Source: Chloroflexi bacterium bin20
Lineage (GTDB): Bacteria; Chloroflexota; Anaerolineae; Aggregatilineales; Phototrophicaceae
DNA length: 64,000 nt
Direction: 5' to 3'
NCBI GenBank assembly: GCA_002238485.1
Contig: MPMG01000002.1
Location: 116,689 to 180,688 of the forward strand
The notes under the pieces were generated by a model, which was not told the DNA's origin, searched no databases, and was given only the letters and a program-made list of their open reading frames with translations. A program made the translations under genes and the position numbers. This document shows, piece by piece, positions 17,328 to 26,612 of this stretch (the first letter of the stretch is position 1; each line of letters starts with the position of its first letter).

Positions 17328-17615
17328 CCACAGAGGCACGGAAGTAGAACAAACTAAGTCATGCAAAACTTAACCACAAAGACACAAAGGGCACGAAGGC
17401 ATGTAAGATTCTTTGCCACAGAGGCACTGAGACACAGAGGAAAATCCTTGTGTTCTATGCTCTATCTCGTGATTAGCTGCGCTTTCGGCTAAATCCCAAT
17501 CCCGCAGATTGCGCTTCCCCCCGACTTTTCGGGGGGACCGAGGGGGGTTAGCAGACGCGGCAAGTTCGTCTCATGACTAACTTGGAACGACTGCTGTGCC
17601 TCTGCGCCTCTGTGG
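17328..17615 (+). repeat. MITE-like non-coding element, copy A
   Basis: This 387-base gene-free stretch holds a ~288-base element bounded by inverted ends CCACAGAGGCAC and GTGCCTCTGCGCCTCTGTGG. Inside are an inner CCACAGAGGCACTGAGACAC copy, a TTAGCTG..CGGCTAA stem, and a CCCCCCGA-CTTT-TCGGGGGG hairpin. A second copy lies in inverse orientation at 32951-33226. No ORF is credible in it. The rest of the gap (17616-17713) holds the promoter of the next gene. Confidence 0.75.
17517..17536. terminator. Hairpin CCCCCCGA-CTTT-TCGGGGGG
   Basis: An eight-base-pair stem with a CTTT loop inside the MITE-like element. The same hairpin with the same loop occurs at 33030-33045 and, with one wobble, at 46587-46606. 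No U-run follows, so termination is uncertain. Confidence 0.4.
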
Positions 17616-17674
17616 CAACAAAGCTATGTGTGCTTCGTGCCCTTTGCACCCTCTGTGCTTCCGTTCTTTTCGCT

Positions 17675-17680
17675 ATAATC
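17675..17680 (+). promoter_or_regulatory. -10 element TATAAT
   Basis: Consensus TATAAT 33 bases before the SDR start, followed by an AAAGGA ribosome site. The promoter lies directly outside the MITE-like element. Confidence 0.45.
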
Positions 17681-17713
17681 GCCCAATCACGAGCGAGCAA
17701 AGGACATTGAATT

Positions 17714-18496
17714 ATGGATTTAGGATTGCAAGGCAAGGTCGCCCTGGTGGCGGCATCCAGCAAGGGATTGGGATATGGCGTGGCGCGGGCGCTGGCAGCC
17801 GAGGGCGCGCGTGTCTCGCTGTGCAGCCGCACGCTGGAAGATGTGCAAGCCGCCGCGAGCGCTCTCACTGATGAGTATGGCGCAGAAACCATGTCAAGCG
17901 CCTGCGATGTGCGCGATCCAGCCGCTATTCAAGCCTGGGTGGACAAGACCGTCGCCGCCTGGGGACAGGTCGACTGCCTGTTGGTGAATGCCGGCGGACC
18001 GCCCGCCAAGACCGTCAAAGAAATGGCCGACGCCGATTGGCAAGCCGCCTTTGAGCTGACCTTGCTCAGCAGCATCCGCATGATCGCCGCTGCCATCCCG
18101 CATATGAGCGCTGGTGCTTCGATTCTGACCGTCACATCGGGCAGCGTGCGCGAGCCGATCCCGCGATTGGCGCTGTCGACAGTCATGCGCGCGGGCGTGG
18201 CTGGCTTGGTCAAAACCTTGGCCGATGAGCTGGCGGGCGACGGCATCCGCGTCAACAACTTGGTGCCGGGACGGATAGATACCGACCGCGTCGCCCAGTT
18301 GGATGCCAACACCTCCGCCAAGCTGGGCATCAGCATCGAAGAAGTGCAGAAGCGCAGCCTGGCTGGCATTCCTTTGCGGCGCTATGGCACGATCGACGAC
18401 TTTGGGCGCGCGGGCGCTTTCCTGCTTTCACCAGCCGCCAGCTATATCACGGGCGCGACCTTGCGCGTCGATGGTGGCGCGGCACGGTCTATCTAA
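17714..18496 (+). CDS. SDR-family protein lacking the YxxxK pair
   Basis: A 260-residue SDR-fold protein resembling 3-oxoacyl-ACP reductases. The nucleotide loop is AASSKGLGYG (the first Gly of the usual motif is lost), NAGGP is present, and Ser142 sits in TVTSGSV. At the active-site position the sequence is RLALSTVMRAGVAGL: Tyr is replaced by Ser155 and Lys by Arg159. A described SDR subgroup near FabG lacks a perfect tetrad, so this is probably a family trait and not decay. Function unknown. The M32 peptidase gene follows after 18 bases. Confidence 0.8.
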   Translation: MDLGLQGKVALVAASSKGLGYGVARALAAEGARVSLCSRTLEDVQAAASALTDEYGAETMSSACDVRDPAAIQAWVDKTVAAWGQVDCLLVNAGGPPAKTVKEMADADWQAAFELTLLSSIRMIAAAIPHMSAGASILTVTSGSVREPIPRLALSTVMRAGVAGLVKTLADELAGDGIRVNNLVPGRIDTDRVAQLDANTSAKLGISIEEVQKRSLAGIPLRRYGTIDDFGRAGAFLLSPAASYITGATLRVDGGAARSI

Positions 18497-18514
18497 TTGG
18501 TTAAGGGACAAGTC

Positions 18515-20047
18515 ATGACTGCTGTGCAAGCGCTTGCCGAGCACATCGCCGAATACAACGACCTGCTCAATGCCATGAACATCCTGCGCTGGGATATGCG
18601 CACGAAGATGCCGCCCGGCGGCGCAAACACGCGGGGCATGCAGCTGGCCACGCTGACCCAGCATGCCAAGCGACATTTCGTCAGTGACAGGACAGCGAAA
18701 CTGCTGGATGCTGCCGAAGGCGAAACTGCCCAGGTCGACCCCGACTCCTATGCTGCCCGCGCCATCGCCCAAACGCGAGCCGCCTACGAATTGCAGAAGC
18801 GCATCCCCGCTGCGCTGGTGGGCAAACTGGCGGAACTGGGACCAACCTCCGAGGCAGCCTGGGCGCGCGCCAAAGACGCCAGCGACTTCGCGGCTTTCCA
18901 ACCCCACCTCGAGCAGATGCTGGCGCTTAACATCCAGCTGGCAGATGCCATCGGATTCGCCGACCATCCTTTTGACGCGCTGGTCCAGCAATTCGAGCCG
19001 GGCATGACGGCTGCTCAATTGCAGGCGCTCTTCGGCGAATTGCGCGCTGGTTTGCTGCCTTTGCTGGCGCGCATCAGGGCCAAGGACGATTCTTTGCCAC
19101 GCGATTTGTGGGCGCAAGCATACCCTGTCGGCGCACAGCAGCAACTCTGCCAAGAGTTCGCCGCGCTGATCGGCTTTGATTATGCCCGCGGACGCTTGGA
19201 CAGCGCGCCACATCCTTTTGAGGTGTCGTTCACGCGCGAAGATGTGCGCATCACGACGCGCTACGATTCGCAGTACCTGCCCATGTCGCTTTTTGCCGCG
19301 TTGCACGAAGCCGGGCACGGGCTCTACGAACAGAATGTCTCGCCCCAGCTGACTCGCAGCGCCTTGACGACCGACTTCATCGGGCAGTATGCGGTGGGCG
19401 GGACGAGTTATGGCGCGCACGAATTTTCGTCGCGGCTATGGGAGAACCAGATCGGCCGCTCGCGCGAGTTTTGGGCGCTGCACTTCGGACGATTGCAACG
19501 CGCCTTCCCGGCACAACTGGACGGAGTCGACGCCGCGCTCTTTCATCGAGCAGTCAACCGCGTCCGCCCCAGCCTCATCCGCGTCGAAGCCGACGAAGTG
19601 ACCTACAACCTGCACATCATGCTGCGCACCGAGATTGAAATGGCGCTGTTGGACCGATCGCTGGCGGTGGCCGACCTGCCCGAAGCCTGGAACGCCAAAA
19701 TGCAGGACTACCTGGGCTTGACGCCGCCCGATGATGCCCGCGGCGCGCTGCAAGATGTGCATTGGTCGGCGGGCGCCTTCGCCAACTTCCCCTGCTACAC
19801 AGTCGGCAACCTGATGGCAGCGCAGATCTTTGCAGCGGCGCACATCGCCATGCCCGACCTGCCTGACAGCCTGGCGCGGGGAGAGTATGGGGGGCTGTTG
19901 GAATGGCTGACGCGCGAAATCTATCAGCATGGACGCGCCTATAGCAGCGATGAATTGTTGGATCGCATCAGCGGCGAATCGCTGAGCACGGCGCCGCTGA
20001 TGCGCTATCTGGAGAAAAAGTACAGCGCGCTTTATGGCTTGAATTGA
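18515..20047 (+). CDS. Carboxypeptidase M32 (Taq carboxypeptidase family)
   Basis: A 510-residue zinc metallocarboxypeptidase. The HEXXH zinc site is visible as ALHEAGHGLYEQN, with the M32 landmarks DVRITTRYDSQYLP before it and RVEADEVTYNLHIMLRTEIE (the conserved Glu ligand region) after it. Length is normal for M32 (~500). It releases C-terminal residues from peptides in the cytoplasm. The ATG follows AAGGGA. Together with M14, M20, M24 and S9 genes in this window it points to a peptide-based lifestyle. Confidence 0.92.
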   Translation: MTAVQALAEHIAEYNDLLNAMNILRWDMRTKMPPGGANTRGMQLATLTQHAKRHFVSDRTAKLLDAAEGETAQVDPDSYAARAIAQTRAAYELQKRIPAALVGKLAELGPTSEAAWARAKDASDFAAFQPHLEQMLALNIQLADAIGFADHPFDALVQQFEPGMTAAQLQALFGELRAGLLPLLARIRAKDDSLPRDLWAQAYPVGAQQQLCQEFAALIGFDYARGRLDSAPHPFEVSFTREDVRITTRYDSQYLPMSLFAALHEAGHGLYEQNVSPQLTRSALTTDFIGQYAVGGTSYGAHEFSSRLWENQIGRSREFWALHFGRLQRAFPAQLDGVDAALFHRAVNRVRPSLIRVEADEVTYNLHIMLRTEIEMALLDRSLAVADLPEAWNAKMQDYLGLTPPDDARGALQDVHWSAGAFANFPCYTVGNLMAAQIFAAAHIAMPDLPDSLARGEYGGLLEWLTREIYQHGRAYSSDELLDRISGESLSTAPLMRYLEKKYSALYGLN

Positions 20048-20131
20048 CGACTTGGCTCGCGCCGAGATTTGCCCTGGGCGCTGCTTTCTGCGCCATTGCC
20101 AGTTGACAATTGAAACGAAGGACAGTAACTC

Positions 20132-21886
20132 ATGCCTGCTCTTTTGCCCTATCAAGACCCCGCCCGCCCCATCGACGAGCGCGTAGAAGACTTGCTTTCG
20201 CGCATGACAGTGGAAGACAAAGCCGGCTTGATGTTCCACACCATGCTGATGATCCCGCCTGATGGCGAGTTTAGCCTCGATGTGGGTTTCATGGGCATGA
20301 AGCCGACTCTGGGCGAGCTGTTGGAGAAGCGGCTAACGCACTTCAACCTGGTTGGTTCCGCCCCCGCGCAACAGACCGCCGCTTTTCTCAACCAGCTGCA
20401 GGGGCTGGCGGCGGAGACGCGGTTGGGCATCCCCATCACCATGTCCAGCGACCCGCGCCACACCCCAAAAGAGGGGATGGGCGCCATGATGAGCACGCCC
20501 GGCTTCTCGCAATGGCCCGAGACGACGGGCTTGGCGGCCATCGGCGATCCAGAATTGGTGCAGGAATTCGCCGATATCGCCCGCCAGGAATACTTGGCGG
20601 TGGGCTTGCGCGCTGCCCTGCACCCCATGGTCGACCTGGCCACCGAGCCACGCTGGGGGCGCATCAACGGCACCTTCGGTGAGGACTCGGCCTTGACCGC
20701 CCGCATGACCGCCGCCTATATCCGCGGCTTCCAGGGCGATGAGCTCGGCCCGCAGAGCGTCGCCTGCACGACCAAGCATTTCCCGGGTGGCGGAGCGCAG
20801 AAGGACGGCAGCGACCCGCACTTTTCCTATGGCGCCGAGCAAGCCTACCCAGGCGGCAACTTCGACTATCACCTGCCGCCCTTCGTCGCGGCTATCGAGG
20901 CGGGCACAGCCATCATGATGCCCTATTATGCCAAGCCCATGGGCACGGAATACGAAGAGGTCGGTTTTGCGTTCAACAAAGGCATCATCACTGGCCTGCT
21001 GCGCGAGCGGATGGGCTTTGATGGCGTCGTCTGCACCGACTGGGGCGTGCTGACCGATGACGAAATCATGGGCACGAGCTTCCCCGCCCGCGCCTGGGGG
21101 GTCGAGGAGTTGACTGTGCCCGAGCGCATCGTCAAGGCGCTGGAGGCTGGCGTCGATCAATTCGGCGGTGAGGCTTGCCCAGAGATTTTGGTCGAGCTTT
21201 TGCGCGCAGGGGAGGTCAGCGAAGAGCGGATTGATGTCAGCGTGCGCCGCCTGCTGCGCGACAAGTTCCGCCTGGGGCTATTCGAGAGCCGCACGGTCGA
21301 TGCCGCCGCCGCCGCCAATATCGTGGGCAGCCCCGCCTTCCGCGCCGCCGGCGACCTGGCGCAGCGCAGGTCTATGGTGCTGCTCAAGAATGACGGACAG
21401 CTGCCACTGCGCGGACGCCCCAGGCTCTACATCGAAAATATCGACGCCGACGCCGCTGCCCAATACGGCGATGTGGTCGAAAGTCCCGAAGCCGCCGACT
21501 TCGCCATTTTGCGTTTGCAGACGCCCTTCGAGCCTCGCAGCAACTTCTTCCTCGAGCAATTCTTCCATCAAGGCGACCTCGACTTCAAAGAGCCGGAACT
21601 GAGCCGCCTGTTGGATATCATGGCGCGGGCGCCGACCATCGTCGATATCTACCTGGAACGGGCGGCGGTCATCCCCGAAATCGCTGAAGCGGCTGTCGGT
21701 CTGCTGGGAAACTTCTCCGCCAGCGATGCGGCTGTGCTGGATGTGATCTTCGGTCGCTTTTCGCCCAGCGCCAAACTGCCGTTCGAGCTGCCACGATCTA
21801 TGGATGCCGTGCGTGCCCAGCGCTCGGACATGCCAAGCGATTCGCAAGATCCGCTCTTTGAATATGGACACGGGCTGAGCTATTGA
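20132..21886 (+). CDS. Glycoside hydrolase family 3 protein
   Basis: A 584-residue GH3 enzyme without signal peptide. The N-terminal barrel shows RVEDLLSRMTVEDKAGLM, GIPITMSSDPRHT, TKHFPGGG (substrate Lys-His) and the nucleophile Asp in GVVCTDWGVL. The C-terminal sandwich domain begins near QRRSMVLLKNDGQLPL and ends in FEYGHGLSY, which is unusually close to the C-terminus: there is no fibronectin-III domain. Likely a beta-glucosidase or related exo-glycosidase acting in the cytoplasm on imported oligosaccharides. A sugar-binding protein gene follows after 41 bases. Confidence 0.9.
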   Translation: MPALLPYQDPARPIDERVEDLLSRMTVEDKAGLMFHTMLMIPPDGEFSLDVGFMGMKPTLGELLEKRLTHFNLVGSAPAQQTAAFLNQLQGLAAETRLGIPITMSSDPRHTPKEGMGAMMSTPGFSQWPETTGLAAIGDPELVQEFADIARQEYLAVGLRAALHPMVDLATEPRWGRINGTFGEDSALTARMTAAYIRGFQGDELGPQSVACTTKHFPGGGAQKDGSDPHFSYGAEQAYPGGNFDYHLPPFVAAIEAGTAIMMPYYAKPMGTEYEEVGFAFNKGIITGLLRERMGFDGVVCTDWGVLTDDEIMGTSFPARAWGVEELTVPERIVKALEAGVDQFGGEACPEILVELLRAGEVSEERIDVSVRRLLRDKFRLGLFESRTVDAAAAANIVGSPAFRAAGDLAQRRSMVLLKNDGQLPLRGRPRLYIENIDADAAAQYGDVVESPEAADFAILRLQTPFEPRSNFFLEQFFHQGDLDFKEPELSRLLDIMARAPTIVDIYLERAAVIPEIAEAAVGLLGNFSASDAAVLDVIFGRFSPSAKLPFELPRSMDAVRAQRSDMPSDSQDPLFEYGHGLSY

Positions 21887-21927
21887 CGACGAAAATGGCG
21901 GCATAGGGCGCAGAAAGGAAACGGCAC

Positions 21928-23184
21928 ATGCAGCGCAGACTCATTGTTTTGAAACTCCTGGTACTTGTCATGTCGACCGCCTCGTTTACGCTGGCGCAGG
22001 ACGCCGCCGAGCTGCGTTTCCTGTGCTATCAAGACGGCAATGAGTGCGAAGTCTACGCCGAGTTGCTGGATCGTTTCTCAGCAGATACGGGAATCGTCAT
22101 TCATGTCGAGATTGTCGCGGCAGACAAGATCGACGCAGAGCTTTCGCGTCGGCTGGCAGAAGGCACGTCGCCCGATTTCGCGCGCGTTTCCGACCTGGCG
22201 ACGCTCGCGGGGCATACGCTTGATTTACGCCCGCTTCTGACGAACGCAGACGAGCTCGAGGCACAGATTCCCGCGCCCGTTCTTTCGGCGCTGCGGGATG
22301 GTCACGAAGACGATGGCATCTATGCCCTGCCCGATGCCCTGGCAGTGGTCGCGCCTTTCGTCAATCTGTCGTCCTTCGAGCAAGCGGGCATCGCTATCCC
22401 AGGCGGCGGCGACCAATCAGCTGGCTGGGACGAATGGCTTGCCGCGCTGGACCTCGTGCTGGCCGAGACGGCTGTGCCTTATGCGCTGGCGGTGGACAAC
22501 AAGGAGCACCGTCTGGTCGGTCCTGCCATGAGCCTGGGCGCGCGTTATTTTGATGAAAGCGGCGACCTGAGGCTGGTGGACGATTCTGGACTGCGCGAAT
22601 TCCTGCGAATCTTGCAGCGTTTGATGGAAGCGGACAAAACGCCGGCCGATACGCTGCTGGGCACAGGAAAGTCGCAGGATTATTTTGTGCGCGGCGAGAC
22701 TGTGCTCTATATCTGCGGCAGCTGGAAAGTCCTAAGTGTTGCACAGGCGGTCGACAATGCTTTTGAATGGGCGATTCTGCCCAATCCAGGCGGAGTCGGT
22801 GGCAGCGCGGGAATCGCTCAAGTGACGTCGCTCGTCGCTTTTGAGGGCAGCCCACACACAGAAGCGCTGGGCATGGTCTTTGATTACCTGACACAGCCAG
22901 CGGTCATCGGCGCGTTTTCGGCACAGACCTTGACGGTCCCGGCGCTTCTGACTGCAGCCGGGGCTGAGGTGAACTACGTTACGGAGATTCCAGCCATCGC
23001 GGCGGCGCTGAATGCCTTTGCACGCGAAGTGCCCAGACTGCAAGATCAAGCTGTCGCGCTGGACCTGCATCCCGAGGCAGCCGTCTACTACGAAGCATCG
23101 AATCAATATCTGCGCGCATTCTTCGCTGGCGAGCTGGGGCTGGACGAGGCGCTGGCGGGCATCGAGCAGGCGCTTGCAAACTGA
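21928..23184 (+). CDS. Extracellular sugar-binding protein (ABC, family 1)
   Basis: A 418-residue solute-binding protein with signal peptide (MQRRLIVLKLLVLVMSTASFTLAQ) and the family-1 layout: LLDRFSADTGIVIHVEIV near the N-terminus, GIYALPDALAVVAPFVN, and a C-terminal AALNAFAREV region. It should deliver a sugar or oligosaccharide to a membrane transporter. No permease genes adjoin; instead GH3 lies upstream and an isomerase-like gene downstream, a sugar-use context. AGAAAGGAAA precedes the start. Confidence 0.88.
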   Translation: MQRRLIVLKLLVLVMSTASFTLAQDAAELRFLCYQDGNECEVYAELLDRFSADTGIVIHVEIVAADKIDAELSRRLAEGTSPDFARVSDLATLAGHTLDLRPLLTNADELEAQIPAPVLSALRDGHEDDGIYALPDALAVVAPFVNLSSFEQAGIAIPGGGDQSAGWDEWLAALDLVLAETAVPYALAVDNKEHRLVGPAMSLGARYFDESGDLRLVDDSGLREFLRILQRLMEADKTPADTLLGTGKSQDYFVRGETVLYICGSWKVLSVAQAVDNAFEWAILPNPGGVGGSAGIAQVTSLVAFEGSPHTEALGMVFDYLTQPAVIGAFSAQTLTVPALLTAAGAEVNYVTEIPAIAAALNAFAREVPRLQDQAVALDLHPEAAVYYEASNQYLRAFFAGELGLDEALAGIEQALAN

Positions 23185-23202
23185 GGGCAGGCGAGGCAAT
23201 CC

Positions 23203-24540
23203 ATGACAGAGCAGCGGTTGCGCATCGGCTTTGTGCCTATCGCCAGGCCGACATTTGATCTGGGCTTGGCGCGCGATTTGACGGCGCAGCTGCATGAGGC
23301 GCTGGCGGGTTATGCGCTGCAGGGCTCGACCGAGCTGGTCATGGACGGGGCGGCTGTGCAATCGCGCATATCCGAGCTGGCAGACTCGCAGCTAGACATG
23401 CTGCTGCTGTTGCAAGCGAGCTTCGCCGACAGCACGATGGCGCTGGAGTTGGCGCGCGCGATTGATGTGCCGCTGTTGCTGTGGGCGCTGCCCGAGGCGC
23501 AAGTGGGCGGGCGGCTGCGCATCAATTCGTTCTGCGGCGTCAACCTGGCCGCGCATGGCTTGCGGCGAGCGGGCATCGCCTACGAGACGATCCTCGCCGC
23601 GCCAGAGGACACCGATGCACATGCCAAGCTATACGATTTCGCGCGGGCGGCGATGGTCAAGCGGCGTTTGCAGGGAGCGCGCATCGGTCGGCTGGGCGAA
23701 AATCCCGCTGGCTTTGATACTTGTCTGGTCAACCGGGTGGGCTTGCGCTCGCGACTGGGCATCGAGGCGCCGCAATATGCGTTGTCGCCGTTTTTTCAGC
23801 AGGCGCGGGAGGCGCATACAGGGCGAATAGATGCGCTGGCTGCGAGTCTGAGCGAGCGCCTGGCGGATTTTGACGCGCAGGACGCGGACGAAACTCGCGG
23901 CACGCTGGGCGTATACCTGGCGCTGGACGAGCTGGTCAACGACGAAGGGCTGGACGGGGTGGCGGTGCGCTGCTGGCCCGAGTTCTTCACCGATCTGGGC
24001 TGCTCGGCTTGCGGCGCGATGTCCTTGTTGAGCGATGCGCTGACGCCAACCAGCTGCGAGGCGGATGTCAATGGCACGATCACGCAGTTGATTTTGCAGT
24101 GGCTGAGTGGCGAGCCGGCTTTTGGCAGCGATATTGTGGCATTCGACCTGGATGCGGATGCGGCAACGCTCTGGCACTGCGGTTTGGCGCCGCTTTCCAT
24201 GGCCGATCCAACTGTGCCCCCCAGCGCGACCATTCATTCCAACCGCGCCAAGCCCTTGCTGATGCAGTTTCCCTTGAAGCCAGGGCGAGTGACCATCGCG
24301 CGTTTGAGCGAAGCCAGTGGCGACTTCCGGCTGGTGATCGGCCGCGGCGAGATGCTGCGCGCGCCGATGGCATTTGGCGGGACGAGCGGGCGGATTCGCT
24401 TTGACAGCGGGGCGTCCGTGGTGATGGACAAGCTGCTGGGAGAAGGGCTGGAACATCATCTGTCGCTGACGTATGGCGAGCACGCGCAGTCGCTGGAGAT
24501 GCTGGCGCGCATGCTGGGCATGGATGTGCTGCGCTTGTGA
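23203..24540 (+). CDS. L-fucose/L-arabinose isomerase-fold protein
   Basis: A 445-residue protein related to FucI/AraA-type isomerases. The best landmarks are the C-terminal half: AVRCWPEFFTDLGCSACGAM, LLSDALTPTSCEADVNGTI (Glu-x-Asp metal region), and a final cap domain with HLSLTYGEHAQSLEM holding the late His. The N-terminal region FVPIARPTFDLGLA fits the first Rossmann-like domain. It probably interconverts a ketose and aldose or binds sugars; the exact sugar is not known. It lies 18 bases after the sugar-binding protein gene and is likely co-transcribed with it. Confidence 0.78.
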   Translation: MTEQRLRIGFVPIARPTFDLGLARDLTAQLHEALAGYALQGSTELVMDGAAVQSRISELADSQLDMLLLLQASFADSTMALELARAIDVPLLLWALPEAQVGGRLRINSFCGVNLAAHGLRRAGIAYETILAAPEDTDAHAKLYDFARAAMVKRRLQGARIGRLGENPAGFDTCLVNRVGLRSRLGIEAPQYALSPFFQQAREAHTGRIDALAASLSERLADFDAQDADETRGTLGVYLALDELVNDEGLDGVAVRCWPEFFTDLGCSACGAMSLLSDALTPTSCEADVNGTITQLILQWLSGEPAFGSDIVAFDLDADAATLWHCGLAPLSMADPTVPPSATIHSNRAKPLLMQFPLKPGRVTIARLSEASGDFRLVIGRGEMLRAPMAFGGTSGRIRFDSGASVVMDKLLGEGLEHHLSLTYGEHAQSLEMLARMLGMDVLRL

Positions 24541-24611
24541 TGGCGCAGGACGGGTGCGTAGGATTGGGGTAAAATGGCCCGACGCTGTCCACTCTATTGG
24601 GAGTTTGCTTC

Positions 24612-25751
24612 GTGTCGAAGGTCCTGCGTCTGAAGGGAATCATCCACAATATAGACTATGACCCTCAAGTGCGAACCACGCCACTTAAGCAAGTTGCTTT
24701 GAGCGGATTCGACATAAACTCTGCACCCGCTTCCGGGATCATAGAATTCGCTGAGGATGTCTCTTTTGGATATTCCAAATGGAATACTCCTAAACCAAGT
24801 CGGACTTACCCATCGGCGCGCATCTACAGAACTTATCACTTGCAGACAAAAAGAGTCACTGTCATTCCTGTCATCAAGGATGAAGGCAATGGGTCTGTGA
24901 ACAACGATCGCATCTCGTCAATGACCCTCGCGCGAATGAACTTGACAAGCGTGTACATTATCCTCGCTTGGTACGAGCGCGCCGACCCACACCCGACCCG
25001 ACCCAACAGGGTCACGAACCAGCTGCTCAATAATGCATTTGTCGTTGAGAAAATGCGTGAAATCAAACGCGCTCAAAAATCTGCGCTTCATTGGAATACA
25101 GTGCATTTCGAGAGAGACTTTGAACGCGTATTTCGGCAAGCTGTCGAGAGCTATCAGAAGATCGGCAGGCAAAATAGACTTGAGATGCATTCAGCCGAAA
25201 ACCACCTAGCGATACTTGAGCAATACTTGGTTGACGGCAAGTTTGATGTGGAGTCCTTTGCGCGGCATTCGTCGGCGAGGTCGTCTGCCGCGGCCAGACG
25301 CGAATCTATGACGACACATGACTTGGAACACCTTTGGGATGGCGAAAAGGCCTATATTGAGATTGTGAACCTGCAAGGCGGGATTTACCATTTAACGGCA
25401 GATGAGGTGTATTGGGAAGACGGCAGGCTTATCATACAAGAGTCAAAGAATACTACCCAAGGCATCATGCCGAGCTTGAACGATATTCAGGATGGCTTGT
25501 TTAGAAATATCCTGTTTTGCGGCATCGACGAATTGTATCTGGACGGTCATCGGATAGAGTTTGCCACCCGGTTGAAGCTGACAGGCAACGTGACCGGTTC
25601 GCTGAAGTTGCCGAATGACGGCGAAGCAGCCATAAAACGCTTCGCAAACGCCAACAATCTGAAATCTGCAAAGCGACATCTGTTAAGTCTTTTGCAACAG
25701 GAAGTCTCCATCAATCCAGGACTAAGTATTGAAATCGCGAGCAACAAATGA
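24612..25751 (+). CDS. Putative type II restriction endonuclease, PD-(D/E)XK-like
   Basis: A 379-residue protein I cannot assign to a named family. Residues 80-120 (KRVTVIPVIKDEG, MNLTSVYIILAW) are a conserved-looking core, and residues 264-279 (DEVYWEDGRLIIQESK) offer a D-X12-E-x-K pattern typical of PD-(D/E)XK nucleases. It overlaps by four bases (ATGA) with an adenine methylase, the usual order in restriction-modification pairs. GTG at 24612 is preferred because GGGAG lies eight bases upstream; a TTG 15 bases earlier is possible. Base composition is visibly lower in G+C than neighbours, suggesting horizontal transfer. Confidence 0.55.
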   Translation: MSKVLRLKGIIHNIDYDPQVRTTPLKQVALSGFDINSAPASGIIEFAEDVSFGYSKWNTPKPSRTYPSARIYRTYHLQTKRVTVIPVIKDEGNGSVNNDRISSMTLARMNLTSVYIILAWYERADPHPTRPNRVTNQLLNNAFVVEKMREIKRAQKSALHWNTVHFERDFERVFRQAVESYQKIGRQNRLEMHSAENHLAILEQYLVDGKFDVESFARHSSARSSAAARRESMTTHDLEHLWDGEKAYIEIVNLQGGIYHLTADEVYWEDGRLIIQESKNTTQGIMPSLNDIQDGLFRNILFCGIDELYLDGHRIEFATRLKLTGNVTGSLKLPNDGEAAIKRFANANNLKSAKRHLLSLLQQEVSINPGLSIEIASNK

Positions 25752-26557
25752 AAATCGTAAAGAGTCCACTTCGCTATCCTGGCGGCAAGTCGCGCGCGAT
25801 AAAGCAGATTCTACGACAAGTACCAGCCCGCATAGATGAATATCGCGAGCCATTCGTCGGCGGCGGTTCTGTATTTCTGGCTGTCAAGTGCCTCTTCGGT
25901 CGCAGAATAAGTCGCTATGTGATAAACGACTTGAATGCCGACCTGGTGCACTTTTGGCGGGCAGCGCAGCGTACAATAGATGATCTTGCCCATGGTGTGC
26001 AATCGTTTAAGGACGGCTACGTGGACGGAAGGGAGCTTTGGCGCTTCCTGCATACTGACGGCAACATGTCCAGTGAGATGGAACGGGCGGTGCGCTTCTT
26101 TGTCTTGAACCGCATCACCTTTTCTGGCGTTGTAGACTCTGGCGGATACTCGCAATACGCCTACGAGCGACGCTTTACGCAATCCTCGATTGGCAGGTTA
26201 TGGCAACTGGAACCGATATTGCAGGAAGTAGAGATTAGCTGCGGTGATTACGAGGCTTTGCTGCAAGACAAGGGGGAAAATGTCTTCATCTTCCTTGACC
26301 CGCCTTACTGGAGCGCAACCCAGTCGAGGCTTTACGGCAAGAATGGTAAGCTGCACACCACATTTGACCATGAGCGTTTTGCCGAGAGTATGCGCCGTTG
26401 CCCTCACAAGTGGCTGATAACCTATGACGATTCGCCAAAGATACGCGACTTGTTCAGCTTCGCGCATATTAGCGAATGGACGCTGCAATATGGCATGAAC
26501 AACTACATGCAGGGCAAGGCGGAGAAAGGACGGGAACTCTTCATAAGAAACTATTGA
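25748..26557 (+). CDS. DNA adenine methylase, D12 class (Dam family)
   Basis: A 269-residue N6-adenine methyltransferase. SPLRYPGGKSRAI is the D12 N-terminal motif, FVGGGSVF (36-43) is SAM-binding motif I, and DPPY (184-187) is catalytic motif IV, in the alpha-class order. It transfers a methyl group to adenine in a specific DNA sequence. Start and upstream stop overlap as ATGA, so translation is coupled to the putative endonuclease. An orphan Dam role is possible, but the context favours protection of self-DNA. Confidence 0.9.
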   Translation: MKIVKSPLRYPGGKSRAIKQILRQVPARIDEYREPFVGGGSVFLAVKCLFGRRISRYVINDLNADLVHFWRAAQRTIDDLAHGVQSFKDGYVDGRELWRFLHTDGNMSSEMERAVRFFVLNRITFSGVVDSGGYSQYAYERRFTQSSIGRLWQLEPILQEVEISCGDYEALLQDKGENVFIFLDPPYWSATQSRLYGKNGKLHTTFDHERFAESMRRCPHKWLITYDDSPKIRDLFSFAHISEWTLQYGMNNYMQGKAEKGRELFIRNY

Positions 26558-26612
26558 CCTGCCTCGGTCGCTGTGGCCAAGTTGCCCTACCCATTTAGCG
26601 GCAGGTAATCAC

